Positions 7,599-15,680 of a stretch of 26,935 bases of DNA are shown here, piece after piece. Position 1 is the first letter of the stretch; the number at the start of each line of letters is the position of its first letter. The position numbers were made by a program, and so were the translations under genes. The DNA comes from CAVAWX01 sp963614215 (lineage in GTDB: Bacteria; Actinomycetota; Coriobacteriia; Coriobacteriales; QAMH01). The DNA lies in NCBI GenBank assembly GCA_963614215.1, contig CAVECB010000024.1, positions 1 through 26,935 of the forward strand, read 5' to 3'. Below the pieces are notes generated by a model. It searched no databases. It worked only from the letters and a program-made list of their open reading frames with translations, and was not told where the DNA came from.

Positions 7599-9767
7599 AT
7601 GATGGACGAGAAGATACCCATGCACTACCGCATCGTGCGCGAGCGGCTTGGCCGCCTGCGCGTGCGCTTCGGTCGTGCGGCGTTTACCGCCGAAGAAGGT
7701 TACGGCATTGCCGAGCAGGTCTGCGCCGTGCCAGGCGTGGTCCAGGTGACGACGACCCCGGCAAACGGCGGCGTGCTCGTGTGCTACGACCCCGATGCGC
7801 CCGCCGCCCGCGACGGCGTGCTGGCCGCCTTCGGCGGGCTCGTGCGCGGGCAGCTTCCCGTCGCGCAGGGCAGCGACGAGCAGCGCCGTGCGGAGGTCGA
7901 TGCGCACTATCTCGGCGCTCTGGCAAAAAAGGTTGGCTTTTGGGCGGGACGCCGCGCGTTGCTGCCCTCTCCTCTGCGCATCGCGTGGACGCTCGTGCGC
8001 TCGACGGGCTTCATCGCGCGGGGCCTGCGCGCGCTTACCGCCGGCCAGATGAAGGTCGAGGTGCTCGATGCCACGGCGATTGTCGCCTCCATGCTGCAGG
8101 GCAACTTCAACTCCGCCGGCATCGTCATGCTCCTGCTCGACGTCTCCGACCTGCTGGAAGAGTACACGCATGCGCGCAGCCGCATCGCGCTCGAGCAATC
8201 GCTTGCAGTGACGGCAGACGACGTGTGGCTGGTCTTGCCCAATGGCGCCGAGGTGCAGGTCCCGCTCTCCGAGGTCCGCGCGGGCGACAAACTGCGCGTG
8301 CGCACGGGCGCGATGGTCCCCGTGGACGGCACTGTGGCCGCCGGCGAGGCCGCCATCAACGAGGCTTCGATGACCGGCGAGTCCAAGCTGGCCGTGAAAT
8401 CGGCTGGAGCCTCGGTCTATGCCGGCACCATCGTCGAGGACGGCTCGATTGTCGTGGAGGTGCGCCAGACCGGCTCCGACACACGCATCGCCAACATCGT
8501 GCGCATGGTCGACGAGTCCCAGCAGGCCAAAGCCGGCGTGCAAAGCCGCGCCGAGCGCCTGGCAGATGCCATCGTGCCTTATAGCTTCCTCGGGTTTTTC
8601 GCCGTGCTCGCCTTCACCCGTAACGTGACGAAGGCTGTCTCCGTGCTGATGGTGGACTACTCGTGCGCCATCAAGTTGTCCACGCCCGTCGCGGTGATGC
8701 GAGCCATGCGCGAATGCGCCCAGCACGGCATCGTGGTGAAAGGCGGGCGCTATCTGGAGGTCATGGCTGGCGCCGACACCATCGTCTTCGACAAGACGGG
8801 CACGCTCACGACCGCGGTCCCGCACGTCACGCAGGTACTGACCTTTGCCGACATGGACGCCGACGAGGTGCTGCGCCTGGCCGCCTGCCTGGAGGAGCAC
8901 TTCCCCCACAGCATGGCGCGCGCCGTGGTCGAGGCCGCGCGCGCAAGCGGCGTGGCGCATGTCGACGAACAGCATGCCGACGTCGAATACGTCGTGGCGC
9001 ACGGCATTGTCTCGGGCGTGGGCGGGCGGCGCGTGCTGTTGGGCAGCGCGCATTTCGTCTTCGACGACGAGGGGGTGAAGCGCCCTGTCGGCTTTGAGCA
9101 GCGCATTGCCGACGAAGCGCCGGGGGCCTCGGTCGTCTATCTGGCCTGCGGCGATGAGTTGAAAGGCGCCATCTGCATCGACGATCCTGTGCGCGCCGAG
9201 GCCGCCGCGACGGTAGACGCGCTGCGCCGGGCGGGCTTCACGCGCATCGTCATGCTCACCGGCGACGCGGAAGGCGCCGCGCGCGTGGCTGCGGACCGCC
9301 TCGGCATCGACGAGTACAAAAGCCAGGTGCTGCCCGAAGACAAGGCCTCGGTGCTCGACGCGCTCAAGCGCGAGGGCCGCACGGTGGTGATGGTCGGCGA
9401 CGGGGTGAACGATTCGCCTGCGCTGGCCGCTGCCGACGCGAGCGTGGCCATGGTGGACGCGAGCGACATCGCGCGCGAGGTGGCCGACATCACCTTGCTG
9501 CACTCCTCGCTCGACCAGCTGCTCGTGCTGCGCCGCATCTCGGAGCGCTTGGTTGCGCGCATAGGCCGCAACTACCGCTTCATCGTCGCGTTCAACACGG
9601 CGCTGCTCGTAAGCGGCGTGGCCGGCGTGCTCGCGCCGACGACGGGGGCGTTGCTGCACAACCTCTCCACCATGGGCGTCACGGCGAGCAACATGCGACC
9701 CTTGCTGGGCGAGCGCGACGCGGCATCGCCGGCGGCGTTGCCCGAGCCGAGCGCGGCAGACCTTTAG
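7599..9767 (+). CDS. Heavy-metal-type P-type ATPase lacking the CPC motif
   Basis: A 722-residue ion pump. Residues 10-80 resemble a ferredoxin-like HMA domain but have no CxxC metal site. Actuator motif TGES is at 259-262. The phosphorylated aspartate is in DKTGTLT (Asp about 398). EEHFPHS replaces the usual HP nucleotide-site motif, and GDGVNDSPAL marks the hinge. The membrane motif that carries the metal ligands in P1B pumps (CPC, SPC) reads DYSCAIKLSTP here (Cys about 356), so the substrate is not predictable. The C-terminus, with LHNLSTMGV, matches P1B pumps. ATG 7599 or ATG 7602 could start translation; GGGACGAG lies just upstream. The DUF6110-like gene precedes it. Its stop overlaps the stop of the convergent phosphatase gene by 3 bases. 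Confidence 0.9.
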   Translation: MMDEKIPMHYRIVRERLGRLRVRFGRAAFTAEEGYGIAEQVCAVPGVVQVTTTPANGGVLVCYDPDAPAARDGVLAAFGGLVRGQLPVAQGSDEQRRAEVDAHYLGALAKKVGFWAGRRALLPSPLRIAWTLVRSTGFIARGLRALTAGQMKVEVLDATAIVASMLQGNFNSAGIVMLLLDVSDLLEEYTHARSRIALEQSLAVTADDVWLVLPNGAEVQVPLSEVRAGDKLRVRTGAMVPVDGTVAAGEAAINEASMTGESKLAVKSAGASVYAGTIVEDGSIVVEVRQTGSDTRIANIVRMVDESQQAKAGVQSRAERLADAIVPYSFLGFFAVLAFTRNVTKAVSVLMVDYSCAIKLSTPVAVMRAMRECAQHGIVVKGGRYLEVMAGADTIVFDKTGTLTTAVPHVTQVLTFADMDADEVLRLAACLEEHFPHSMARAVVEAARASGVAHVDEQHADVEYVVAHGIVSGVGGRRVLLGSAHFVFDDEGVKRPVGFEQRIADEAPGASVVYLACGDELKGAICIDDPVRAEAAATVDALRRAGFTRIVMLTGDAEGAARVAADRLGIDEYKSQVLPEDKASVLDALKREGRTVVMVGDGVNDSPALAAADASVAMVDASDIAREVADITLLHSSLDQLLVLRRISERLVARIGRNYRFIVAFNTALLVSGVAGVLAPTTGALLHNLSTMGVTASNMRPLLGERDAASPAALPEPSAADL

Positions 9768-10777
9768 GCCTTCACGGCCGTCTCGCGCGGCAGCACGCGT
9801 TCGTACAGGTAGCCTTCCCGTATGCCGTATTTGCTGACGTAGATGCGCTCGGCACCGAAGCGCCCGACCACCGCCTGCAAAACGAGCGCCCCCGGCACGA
9901 TGGTGTGCACGCGGTCGGGGCAGCTGCGCAAGATGAGCTTGCGCGCCCGCCGCAAGGCGTTGCCCGCCGCGATGCCCGCTTCGCCAGTTGCCGCTCCGTC
10001 TGCTTCACCATCTGCCGCGCCATCCGCCCTGCTGTTTTCTTCGCCGTCCGCGCATAGCGTCTCCACCAGTTCGTCTAGCTCTGCGGCGGAAAACTCTTGC
10101 GCGCTTTCGGGCATGCCGTGCATGCGGCGCACCAGCTTCAAGACGGCGCGTGCGCTGCCCCCGATGCCGCATATGTGCCGCGCGGGGGCAAGGCCGTCCG
10201 GCAGGGCGCGGTCCAGCTCGCATTCGATATCGGCCTTCACCGCTGCCGCCTCGACCGGACTCGGCAAGATGCCCGCCACGTGGCGCTTGAAGAGTTTGAG
10301 GGAGCCGGCGGGCAGTGAGAGCGCCGTCTCGGGCACGCCGCCTGAAAACGACACCAGTTCGGTTGAGCCGCCGCCGATGTCTACCAGCCCGCCGTCAGCA
10401 AAAGGCGCGTCGTGCAAAAACGCCGCATATCCCAGCAGCGCCTCGTCTTTCTCAGAGACAAGGTCGATGTGCAACCCCGTGCGTTTTTCTATCTCCTTGA
10501 TAGCCTTTTTGCTGTTGGACACGTTGCGCAGGCTGGCCGTGGCAAAAGGGTAGATTGCGTCGACGCCGAGCTTTTCGCACAGGCGCTGCAGGTAGGCAAT
10601 CGCCTCGCAGGCCTCGTCGATGCCCTCCGCGCCGAGGCGGCCGTCCGCGCCCACATAGTCGGCCAGCCCGGTCATGCGCTTCTTTGAGAACAGGCGCGTT
10701 GCATGTTCGCCGTCCAGCTCGTAGCTGACGAGCCGTATCGTGTTTGAGCCTATGTCGATGAGGGCTACATGCCGCAC
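9764..10777 (-). CDS. Ppx/GppA-type exopolyphosphatase
   Basis: A 337-residue member of the ASKHA-fold phosphatases acting on polyphosphate and/or pppGpp. DIGSNTIRL at 8-16 and VDIGGGSTEL at 132-141 are the two phosphate-binding loops, and ICGIGGSAR (202-210) is a third family block. The short length fits single-module actinobacterial Ppx rather than the long E. coli type. An ATG exists at 10798, but GTG 10777 is chosen because AGGAGG (10787-10792) lies 9 nt before it. That start overlaps the end of mnmA by 13 bases. Residues about 243-273 are a Gly/Ala/Asp/Glu-rich insertion. Substrate preference cannot be told from sequence. Confidence 0.88.
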   Translation of the reverse strand: MRHVALIDIGSNTIRLVSYELDGEHATRLFSKKRMTGLADYVGADGRLGAEGIDEACEAIAYLQRLCEKLGVDAIYPFATASLRNVSNSKKAIKEIEKRTGLHIDLVSEKDEALLGYAAFLHDAPFADGGLVDIGGGSTELVSFSGGVPETALSLPAGSLKLFKRHVAGILPSPVEAAAVKADIECELDRALPDGLAPARHICGIGGSARAVLKLVRRMHGMPESAQEFSAAELDELVETLCADGEENSRADGAADGEADGAATGEAGIAAGNALRRARKLILRSCPDRVHTIVPGALVLQAVVGRFGAERIYVSKYGIREGYLYERVLPRETAVKA

Positions 10778-11931
10778 GCGAAACCGCCTCCTAGGCATTC
10801 GTCGCCGTCGTATATGCTCACGGCCTGGCCGGCTGCCACGGCCTGCTGCTCGGTGGTAAAGGCAAGGGTCGCCGTCGCGTGTATTGCGCCGCCTTTGCCG
10901 TGCGTACCACCCGCCTCGCCTGCAGCGTTGCTTTCATCACTCGCATCACCCGCACCGCCCGCACCACTCGCTTCACCTGCATCCAAATGCGCCGGCGCCA
11001 GGCTGCGCGTGTGCCGCGTGCGCACGAGGTAGTCCCCGCTCGCAGGCGCCGCGCCCGACACCCAGCGACAGTCCTCGAGGCGCAAGGACGTGCAGGAAAG
11101 TGCGGGGTCGCAAGGGTCGTCGCTGACGTAGACCACGTTGGCGGCGACGTCGATGCGCACCACGCGGCGCGCAGGCCCGCCTCCCAGGTCCAGCCCCTTT
11201 CGCTGACCCAAGGTGAAGAGGAAGGCGCCGTCGTGCGTGCCCAGCTGCGCACCTGTTTTCGCGTCCAGAATCGCGCCCGGCTTCTTGCCCAGATGTGCGA
11301 GGAGGAACTGCTTCATGCTCACCGGCCCTATGAAGCACACGCCGGTGGAGTCGGGTTTTTCGGCCGTCTCGATGCCCCGCGCGCGGGCGGCGGCACGCAC
11401 CTCGTCTTTGCTCGTGAATTCCCCGATGGGAAACAGCGTGCGTGCGAAGGCGGAGCCGGGCACACGCCACAGGAAATAGGTTTGGTCTTTGTGCTCGTCT
11501 GCCGCGCGAAACAGCCTGCCCGAGGCGTCTGCGCGGGCGTAGTGGCCGGTCGCGATGAAGTCGGCGCCGCGTCGGAAGGCCTCGCGCGCGAAGCTGCCGA
11601 ATTTCACCTTCTCGTTGCACATCACGTCCGGGTTGGGGGTGCGCCCGCGCGCGTAGGAATCGAGCAGGTAGTCCACGACCTCGCGCTTGTACTCGTCTTC
11701 GTAGTCCCACACCTGCAAGTCGATGCCCAGCTGCACGGCGACGCGCTCGGCGTCGGCCAAATCTTGCGCCCAGGGGCAGGCATACCCCGGCAGGTCTTGC
11801 GTCCAGTTGCGCATATAGACGCCGGTCGTCGCGTATCCCGCCTCGACGAGAAGCGCCGCAGCCAGCGAGGAGTCCACGCCGCCGCTCATCCCGACAAACA
11901 CTCGCTCGCCCGCATGTGCTGCACGCATCAT
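10765..11931 (-). CDS. mnmA: tRNA 2-thiouridylase MnmA
   Basis: A 388-residue enzyme that thiolates U34 in the wobble position of Lys/Glu/Gln tRNAs. The PP-loop SGGVDSS is at 16-22. The two catalytic cysteines are in NPDVMCNEKVKFG (Cys 105) and TGVCFIG (Cys 199). ATG 11931 has AGGAGG (11938-11943) 6 nt upstream, and a second ATG follows directly. Its start overlaps the stop of the cysteine desulfurase gene (ATGATG/TGA), the probable sulfur donor, as in the YrvO-MnmA pair of Bacillus. Residues about 318-349 form a Gly/Ala/Asp-rich insertion in the C-terminal beta-barrel domain, unusual for this conserved enzyme. Confidence 0.95.
   Translation of the reverse strand: MMRAAHAGERVFVGMSGGVDSSLAAALLVEAGYATTGVYMRNWTQDLPGYACPWAQDLADAERVAVQLGIDLQVWDYEDEYKREVVDYLLDSYARGRTPNPDVMCNEKVKFGSFAREAFRRGADFIATGHYARADASGRLFRAADEHKDQTYFLWRVPGSAFARTLFPIGEFTSKDEVRAAARARGIETAEKPDSTGVCFIGPVSMKQFLLAHLGKKPGAILDAKTGAQLGTHDGAFLFTLGQRKGLDLGGGPARRVVRIDVAANVVYVSDDPCDPALSCTSLRLEDCRWVSGAAPASGDYLVRTRHTRSLAPAHLDAGEASGAGGAGDASDESNAAGEAGGTHGKGGAIHATATLAFTTEQQAVAAGQAVSIYDGDECLGGGFACGM
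10787..10792 (-). promoter_or_regulatory. Ribosome binding site that sets the ppx start
   Basis: AGGAGG on the minus strand lies inside the 3' end of mnmA, 9 nt before GTG 10777 and downstream of the alternative ATG at 10798. It therefore argues for the internal GTG start and for translational coupling with mnmA. Confidence 0.75.
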
Positions 11932-13208
11932 CGCGCACCTCCTGTGTCCGGTGTCGTGTTCGCCGTGTTCGATGCTCCTGCCGTGTTCGATGCGCCTGCT
12001 GCATTCGGTATGCCTGCTGCCATGCCCGCTGCGCCCGATGCGCTTGTCGCCGCCACCCGCGCCCGTTCGGCGTTCACCACCTCGATGATGATGTCGGTTG
12101 CACGCACTACCTCTTCTTCGCTTGTGTGCGGCCCGAAGGTGATGCGCAGGCTGCCGGCCGCTTCCGCATCGCCTAACCCGATGGCGGCTAGGACGGGGGA
12201 GGGGCGCATCTTGCTGGCTGCGCATGCTGCACCCGTGCCCACGAGCACCCCGCGGCTCTCCAACAAGACGACCAGCCGGGAGCCGGACAATCCGGGAAAT
12301 GCGACATGCAGGAGATTCGGCAGGCGCCGCGCGTTTTTCGCCGGCCCGGAAAAAACCGCTTCAGGAAAGGCCGCGCGCAGTTTTTCCTGCATCGCGTCGC
12401 GCATGGCCGCCAGACGTCGCGACTCTTCAACGCGCCGCGCCGCGCAGGCCTCGAATGCGGCGGCAAAGCCCATCACGCCGGCGACGTTTTCTGTGCCCGA
12501 ACGCACACCGCCTTCCTGCCCGCCGCCGAAGACGAGGGGGCGCAAGGCCACGCCGTCTGCCGCCCACAGCAAGCCCACCTGCTTGGGGCCGCCGAGCTTT
12601 GCCGCCGAGACGGTGAGCAAATCGGCGTGAAGCGACGAGACGTTCATGCTTAAGTGCGGCGCCGCCTGTGAGCAATCGCTGTGGAAGAGCAGCGGGCGCG
12701 TGCAGCCGGCCTCCAGGCGCCGCGCGCGTTCGCGCTCGACGATGGTGGCCAGATCGCGCAGGCGCCGCACGGTGCCCACTTCGCCGTCGGCATACGATAT
12801 GGAGACGATGCCTATGTCCTCGGACATGGCCGCTTCGAGCGCCTCGGGCGCGACAGATCCGTCGGACTCCAGCTCCACGGTTCGCCCGCCGCGCGCCAGG
12901 GCCGCCGCGAGCACACTCGCATGCTCGCCTGCCGCGACGAGCACTTCGCCGTCTGCCGCTGCAAGCGCGAGGTTGTTGGCCTCGGTGGCGCCTGCGGTGA
13001 AGGTGATGGCTCCAGGGCGCGCCCCCATCAGGTGCGCGATGCGTGCGCGGGCGTCTTCCAGCGCCGCCTTCACTTGCCGCGCAGGCCCGTAAGGCGCGGA
13101 CGGGTTGTAGAACTCCCGCGCGAGGTAGGGCTCCATCGCGGCGATGGCGGCCGATTCCACGGGCGTGGCCGCCGCATGGTCGAGATATATGGTCTCGTCG
13201 TTGTGCAT
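11928..13208 (-). CDS. Cysteine desulfurase (NifS/IscS/YrvO type), sulfur donor for MnmA
   Basis: A 426-residue PLP enzyme that removes sulfur from cysteine to form a persulfide. IYLDHAAATP near residue 7 is the family start. GATEANNLAL (74-83) is a cofactor-contact block, the PLP lysine is in SAAKLGGPK (Lys about 204), RSGTENV lies at about 236, and the active Cys is in GTGAACAASK (about 329). ATG 13208 is preferred: TATGCT ends 7 nt before it, so the mRNA may be leaderless. An in-frame ATG at 13220 overlaps that box and has no ribosome site. After the normal enzyme end, residues about 387-426 are an Ala/Gly/Asn/Thr-rich repetitive tail. Its stop overlaps mnmA, which points to tRNA thiolation as its main role; Fe-S work is possible. 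Confidence 0.92.
   Translation of the reverse strand: MHNDETIYLDHAAATPVESAAIAAMEPYLAREFYNPSAPYGPARQVKAALEDARARIAHLMGARPGAITFTAGATEANNLALAAADGEVLVAAGEHASVLAAALARGGRTVELESDGSVAPEALEAAMSEDIGIVSISYADGEVGTVRRLRDLATIVERERARRLEAGCTRPLLFHSDCSQAAPHLSMNVSSLHADLLTVSAAKLGGPKQVGLLWAADGVALRPLVFGGGQEGGVRSGTENVAGVMGFAAAFEACAARRVEESRRLAAMRDAMQEKLRAAFPEAVFSGPAKNARRLPNLLHVAFPGLSGSRLVVLLESRGVLVGTGAACAASKMRPSPVLAAIGLGDAEAAGSLRITFGPHTSEEEVVRATDIIIEVVNAERARVAATSASGAAGMAAGIPNAAGASNTAGASNTANTTPDTGGAR
11964..11999 (-). repeat. 18-bp tandem duplication in the cysteine desulfurase tail
   Basis: CGTGTTCGATGCTCCTGC at 11964-11981 and CGTGTTCGATGCGCCTGC at 11982-11999 (plus strand) differ at one base. On the coding strand they encode two copies of AGASNT. 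A partial third copy lies at 11955-11963. Confidence 0.75.
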
Positions 13209-13215
13209 GTTTTCA

Positions 13216-13221
13216 AGCATA
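13216..13221 (-). promoter_or_regulatory. -10 box for the cysteine desulfurase operon, leaderless spacing
   Basis: TATGCT on the minus strand (13221 down to 13216) ends exactly 7 nt before ATG 13208. That is the normal distance to a transcription start, so transcription would begin at or next to the A of the start codon. No -35 of quality is visible. Confidence 0.5.
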
Positions 13222-13246
13222 GCGCACCGCGCGGCCTCGGCGCGTG

Positions 13247-13252
13247 TAGAAT
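13247..13252 (+). promoter_or_regulatory. -10 box for murI, leaderless spacing
   Basis: TAGAAT at 13247-13252 ends exactly 7 nt before ATG 13260, mirroring the arrangement on the other strand. No Shine-Dalgarno sequence is present upstream of murI, which supports leaderless translation. Confidence 0.55.
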
Positions 13253-13259
13253 ACCCGGC

Positions 13260-14126
13260 ATGAACAACGCGCCCATCGGCATATTCGACTCCGGCTTCGG
13301 CGGCCTGACGGTCGCCCGCGCCATACATGAAAAACTCCCGGGCGAGCAGCTGCTCTTCTTCGGCGACACCGCTCGCTGCCCCTACGGCTCGCGCGACCTG
13401 CGCGAAGTGCGCGGATTTGTGCGCGAGTTGTGCACGTGGTTTGCCCGCCGCGAGGTCAAGCTCATCGTCATTGCGTGCAACACGGCCACGGCGGCCGGGC
13501 TCGCGCTCGCGCAGATGGAGTTTTCCGTGCCGGTGATGGGCGTGCTCGAGCCGGGCGCGCGCGGGGCGGTGCGGGCGACGCGCAACAGGCGCTGCGGGGT
13601 CATTGCCACGAGGGCCACGATCGATTCGGGCGTCTACTCAGACACCATACGCGGCCTCGACGCGGGCATCACCGTGTATTCTGCGGCCGCGCCGCGCTTC
13701 GTCGAGATCGTGGAGGAAGGGCTGCGCCGCTCCGATTCGCCCGTCGAGCGCCTGACGGCCGACGCTGCCGACGTCTACCTGCGCCCGGCTTTCACTGAAA
13801 TCGCGCGTGAGTACCTCGACCCGCTGAAAAAGGCCGACATCGACACGCTCGTTTTGGGCTGCACGCACTACCCGGTGCTCGCGCCGCTCGTGCAGCAGGT
13901 GGTGGGCCGCGACGTGAAGCTCATTTCCTCGAGCGGGGAGACGGCAGACGAGGTCGTCGCCACGCTCACGAGCCGCGGGCACCTGCACGACGAAACCTGC
14001 GTTGCGCCGTGCGAGTTTTTCACGACAGGCGAGGATTTGGACGACTTCCGGCAAATTGGCGGCAAGATATACGGCCGGCCCATCGAGCATCTTGTGCACG
14101 TGGGCTTTGACGAGCTGGCGTTGTGA
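13260..14126 (+). CDS. murI: Glutamate racemase
   Basis: A 288-residue enzyme converting L- to D-glutamate for peptidoglycan stem peptides in the cytoplasm. GIFDSGFGGLTV at 7-18 holds the conserved Asp-Ser. The two catalytic cysteines are in ACNTATA (Cys 73) and GCTHYP (Cys 201). Length is slightly above the usual 260-275 because of a modest C-terminal extension. ATG 13260 is the only sensible start: family homology begins five residues later and there is no ribosome site, but a -10 box lies 7 nt away. Divergent from the desulfurase operon by 51 bases; rph follows after 94 nt. Confidence 0.95.
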   Translation: MNNAPIGIFDSGFGGLTVARAIHEKLPGEQLLFFGDTARCPYGSRDLREVRGFVRELCTWFARREVKLIVIACNTATAAGLALAQMEFSVPVMGVLEPGARGAVRATRNRRCGVIATRATIDSGVYSDTIRGLDAGITVYSAAAPRFVEIVEEGLRRSDSPVERLTADAADVYLRPAFTEIAREYLDPLKKADIDTLVLGCTHYPVLAPLVQQVVGRDVKLISSSGETADEVVATLTSRGHLHDETCVAPCEFFTTGEDLDDFRQIGGKIYGRPIEHLVHVGFDELAL

Positions 14127-14220
14127 GGCGCGGGCGGCGCATTTGGTGAACATGCTTGCCCGGCAGGCGGTCGGGCACGACGCGGCACATGGAAAAGGCG
14201 CACGAAGAGGAGAGACGCAC

Positions 14221-14973
14221 ATGACGGTGAACATAGGGCTTGCACGCAGTTACGGGCGAGGGCCTGCCGAGAAGCGCCCGTGCACGATACGGCGCCACGT
14301 GCTGGAGACGGCGCCCGGCTCGTGTCTGATTGAATGCGGCAAGACGAAGGTCTTGTGCGCGGTCACCATCGACGAGAGCGTGAAGGGGTGGCGGCGCGGC
14401 AGCGGCAAGGGTTGGGTCACGGCCGAGTACGCGATGATGCCCGCCTCGACCGGCACGCGCACCCCGCGCGAGGTCGGCCGCCGTCAGGGGCGCAGCATGG
14501 AGATAGAGCGCCTGATCGGCCGCTCGCTGCGCACAGTGGTGGACATGGACGCGCTCGGCGGCGAGGTCACCTTCCACGTGGATTGCGATGTCGTACAGGC
14601 AGACGGCGGCACGCGCACGGCCTCCATCACGGGCGCGTGGGTGGCGCTTGCCGATGCGCTGCGCACGTGGAAGGCTGCGGGCAAGATAGCGGGCGACCCG
14701 TTGAGAGGGCAGGTGGCCGCCATCAGCGTAGGCCAGGTGGCGGGGCGCCTTCTGCTCGACCTCGACTACCAAGAAGACAGCCGCGCCGAGGTGGACATGA
14801 ACCTCGTGATGAACGCCGACGGCGAGATCGTCGAGATACAGGGCACCGGCGAGCGCACGCCGTTTTCGCGCGACAAGCTCGACCGCATGCTCGACATGGC
14901 GCAAGACGGGATCTTCGAGTTGATTGCTGCGCAAAAAGAAGCGCTTGCAGGTGACGGTGAAGGGGAGTGGTGA
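14221..14973 (+). CDS. rph: Ribonuclease PH
   Basis: A 250-residue phosphorolytic 3'-5' exoribonuclease that trims tRNA precursors. Family features are ETAPGSCLIECGKTKVLCAV near 27-46, EYAMMPASTGTR near 70-81, GRSLRTVVD near 100-108, and DVVQADGGTRTASITGAW near 121-138. ATG 14221 has AGGAG (14208-14212) at 8 nt. The stop TGA 14971-14973 abuts the rdgB start, the well-known rph-rdgB pairing found in many actinobacteria and firmicutes. Length is normal. Confidence 0.96.
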   Translation: MTVNIGLARSYGRGPAEKRPCTIRRHVLETAPGSCLIECGKTKVLCAVTIDESVKGWRRGSGKGWVTAEYAMMPASTGTRTPREVGRRQGRSMEIERLIGRSLRTVVDMDALGGEVTFHVDCDVVQADGGTRTASITGAWVALADALRTWKAAGKIAGDPLRGQVAAISVGQVAGRLLLDLDYQEDSRAEVDMNLVMNADGEIVEIQGTGERTPFSRDKLDRMLDMAQDGIFELIAAQKEALAGDGEGEW

Positions 14974-14975
14974 AG

Positions 14976-15680
14976 ATGGTGGCTTCTAACGGTGCGGGCA
15001 CCCCGCAGGCTATGGACGCTTCACAGACCTCGCAGGTGTCGCAGGCTTCGCAGACCCCGCAAGAGCGACGCCAGGTGGTCATCGCGACGAACAACGCACA
15101 CAAACTCGTCGAGATAGAGCGCATACTCGCGCCTTGCGGTTGGGAGTTTCACACTCTAGGCGAGTTCGGCGATTTTCCCGAGCCTATCGAAGATGCCGAC
15201 ACGTTCGAGGGCAACGCGCGCATCAAGGCCAGTGCCGCGCTTTCGCACACGGGCTTGGCGGCGCTTGCCGACGACAGCGGATTGCAGGTAGACGCCCTGT
15301 CCGGGCGACCCGGCGTGTGGTCGAGCCGGTATGCCGGCGAGGATGCAAGCGATGCCGACAACAACGCGAAGCTGTTGTCTGAGCTGGAAGGCGTGCCGGA
15401 CGAGAAACGAACCGCGCGTTTCACCAGCACCATCGTCCTGCTCTTGCCCGACGGCCGCGAGCTGGTCGCCTGCGGCAGCTGCGAGGGGCGCATCGCGCAT
15501 GCGCCGCGTGGCGAAAACGGCTTCGGCTACGACCCCCTCTTCATCTCCGACGATTTGGGCGGCCTTACCACGGCTGAGGCCGCGCCCGCGCAAAAAGATG
15601 CCATCAGCCATCGCGGCAAGGCCTTGCAGGCGCTGTTGGAGAAGGTACGTGCGGCGCATCTGGACGAGGAGGGCAAATAA
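14976..15680 (+). CDS. rdgB: XTP/dITP diphosphatase (non-canonical purine NTP pyrophosphatase)
   Basis: A 234-residue HAM1/RdgB house-cleaning enzyme hydrolysing dITP, XTP and related NTPs to monophosphates. Family motifs are VVIATNNAHKLVEI (about 36-49), LADDSGLQVDAL (about 97-108), NGFGYDPLF and AISHRGKAL. The usual G in the ATxNxxK loop is Ala-His here. ATG 14976 is favoured by AAGGGGAG (14960-14967) at 8 nt; GTG codons at 14967 and 14970 would instead overlap the rph stop. Residues 1-34 lie before the enzyme proper and carry Ser-Gln-x repeats coded by 9-bp DNA repeats (15021-15065). Confidence 0.95.
   Translation: MVASNGAGTPQAMDASQTSQVSQASQTPQERRQVVIATNNAHKLVEIERILAPCGWEFHTLGEFGDFPEPIEDADTFEGNARIKASAALSHTGLAALADDSGLQVDALSGRPGVWSSRYAGEDASDADNNAKLLSELEGVPDEKRTARFTSTIVLLLPDGRELVACGSCEGRIAHAPRGENGFGYDPLFISDDLGGLTTAEAAPAQKDAISHRGKALQALLEKVRAAHLDEEGK
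15021..15065 (+). repeat. 9-bp tandem repeat in the rdgB N-terminus
   Basis: Five 9-base units run through 15021-15065 (TCACAGACC, TCGCAGGTG, TCGCAGGCT, TCGCAGACC, CCGCAAGAG). They encode SQT-SQV-SQA-SQT-PQE. The period keeps the reading frame, so copy-number changes would lengthen the tail without breaking the gene. Confidence 0.8.

Noticed and set aside
7101..9659. A very long open frame (852 codons) on the minus strand opposite the P-type ATPase
   Set aside because: It lies antisense to a motif-complete pump and its translation is His/Arg/Gly-rich without any domain; GC-rich codon bias opens such frames.
10879..12630. A 583-codon plus-strand frame across mnmA and the desulfurase
   Set aside because: It is antisense to two enzymes with all catalytic residues intact; composition is typical of a shadow frame.
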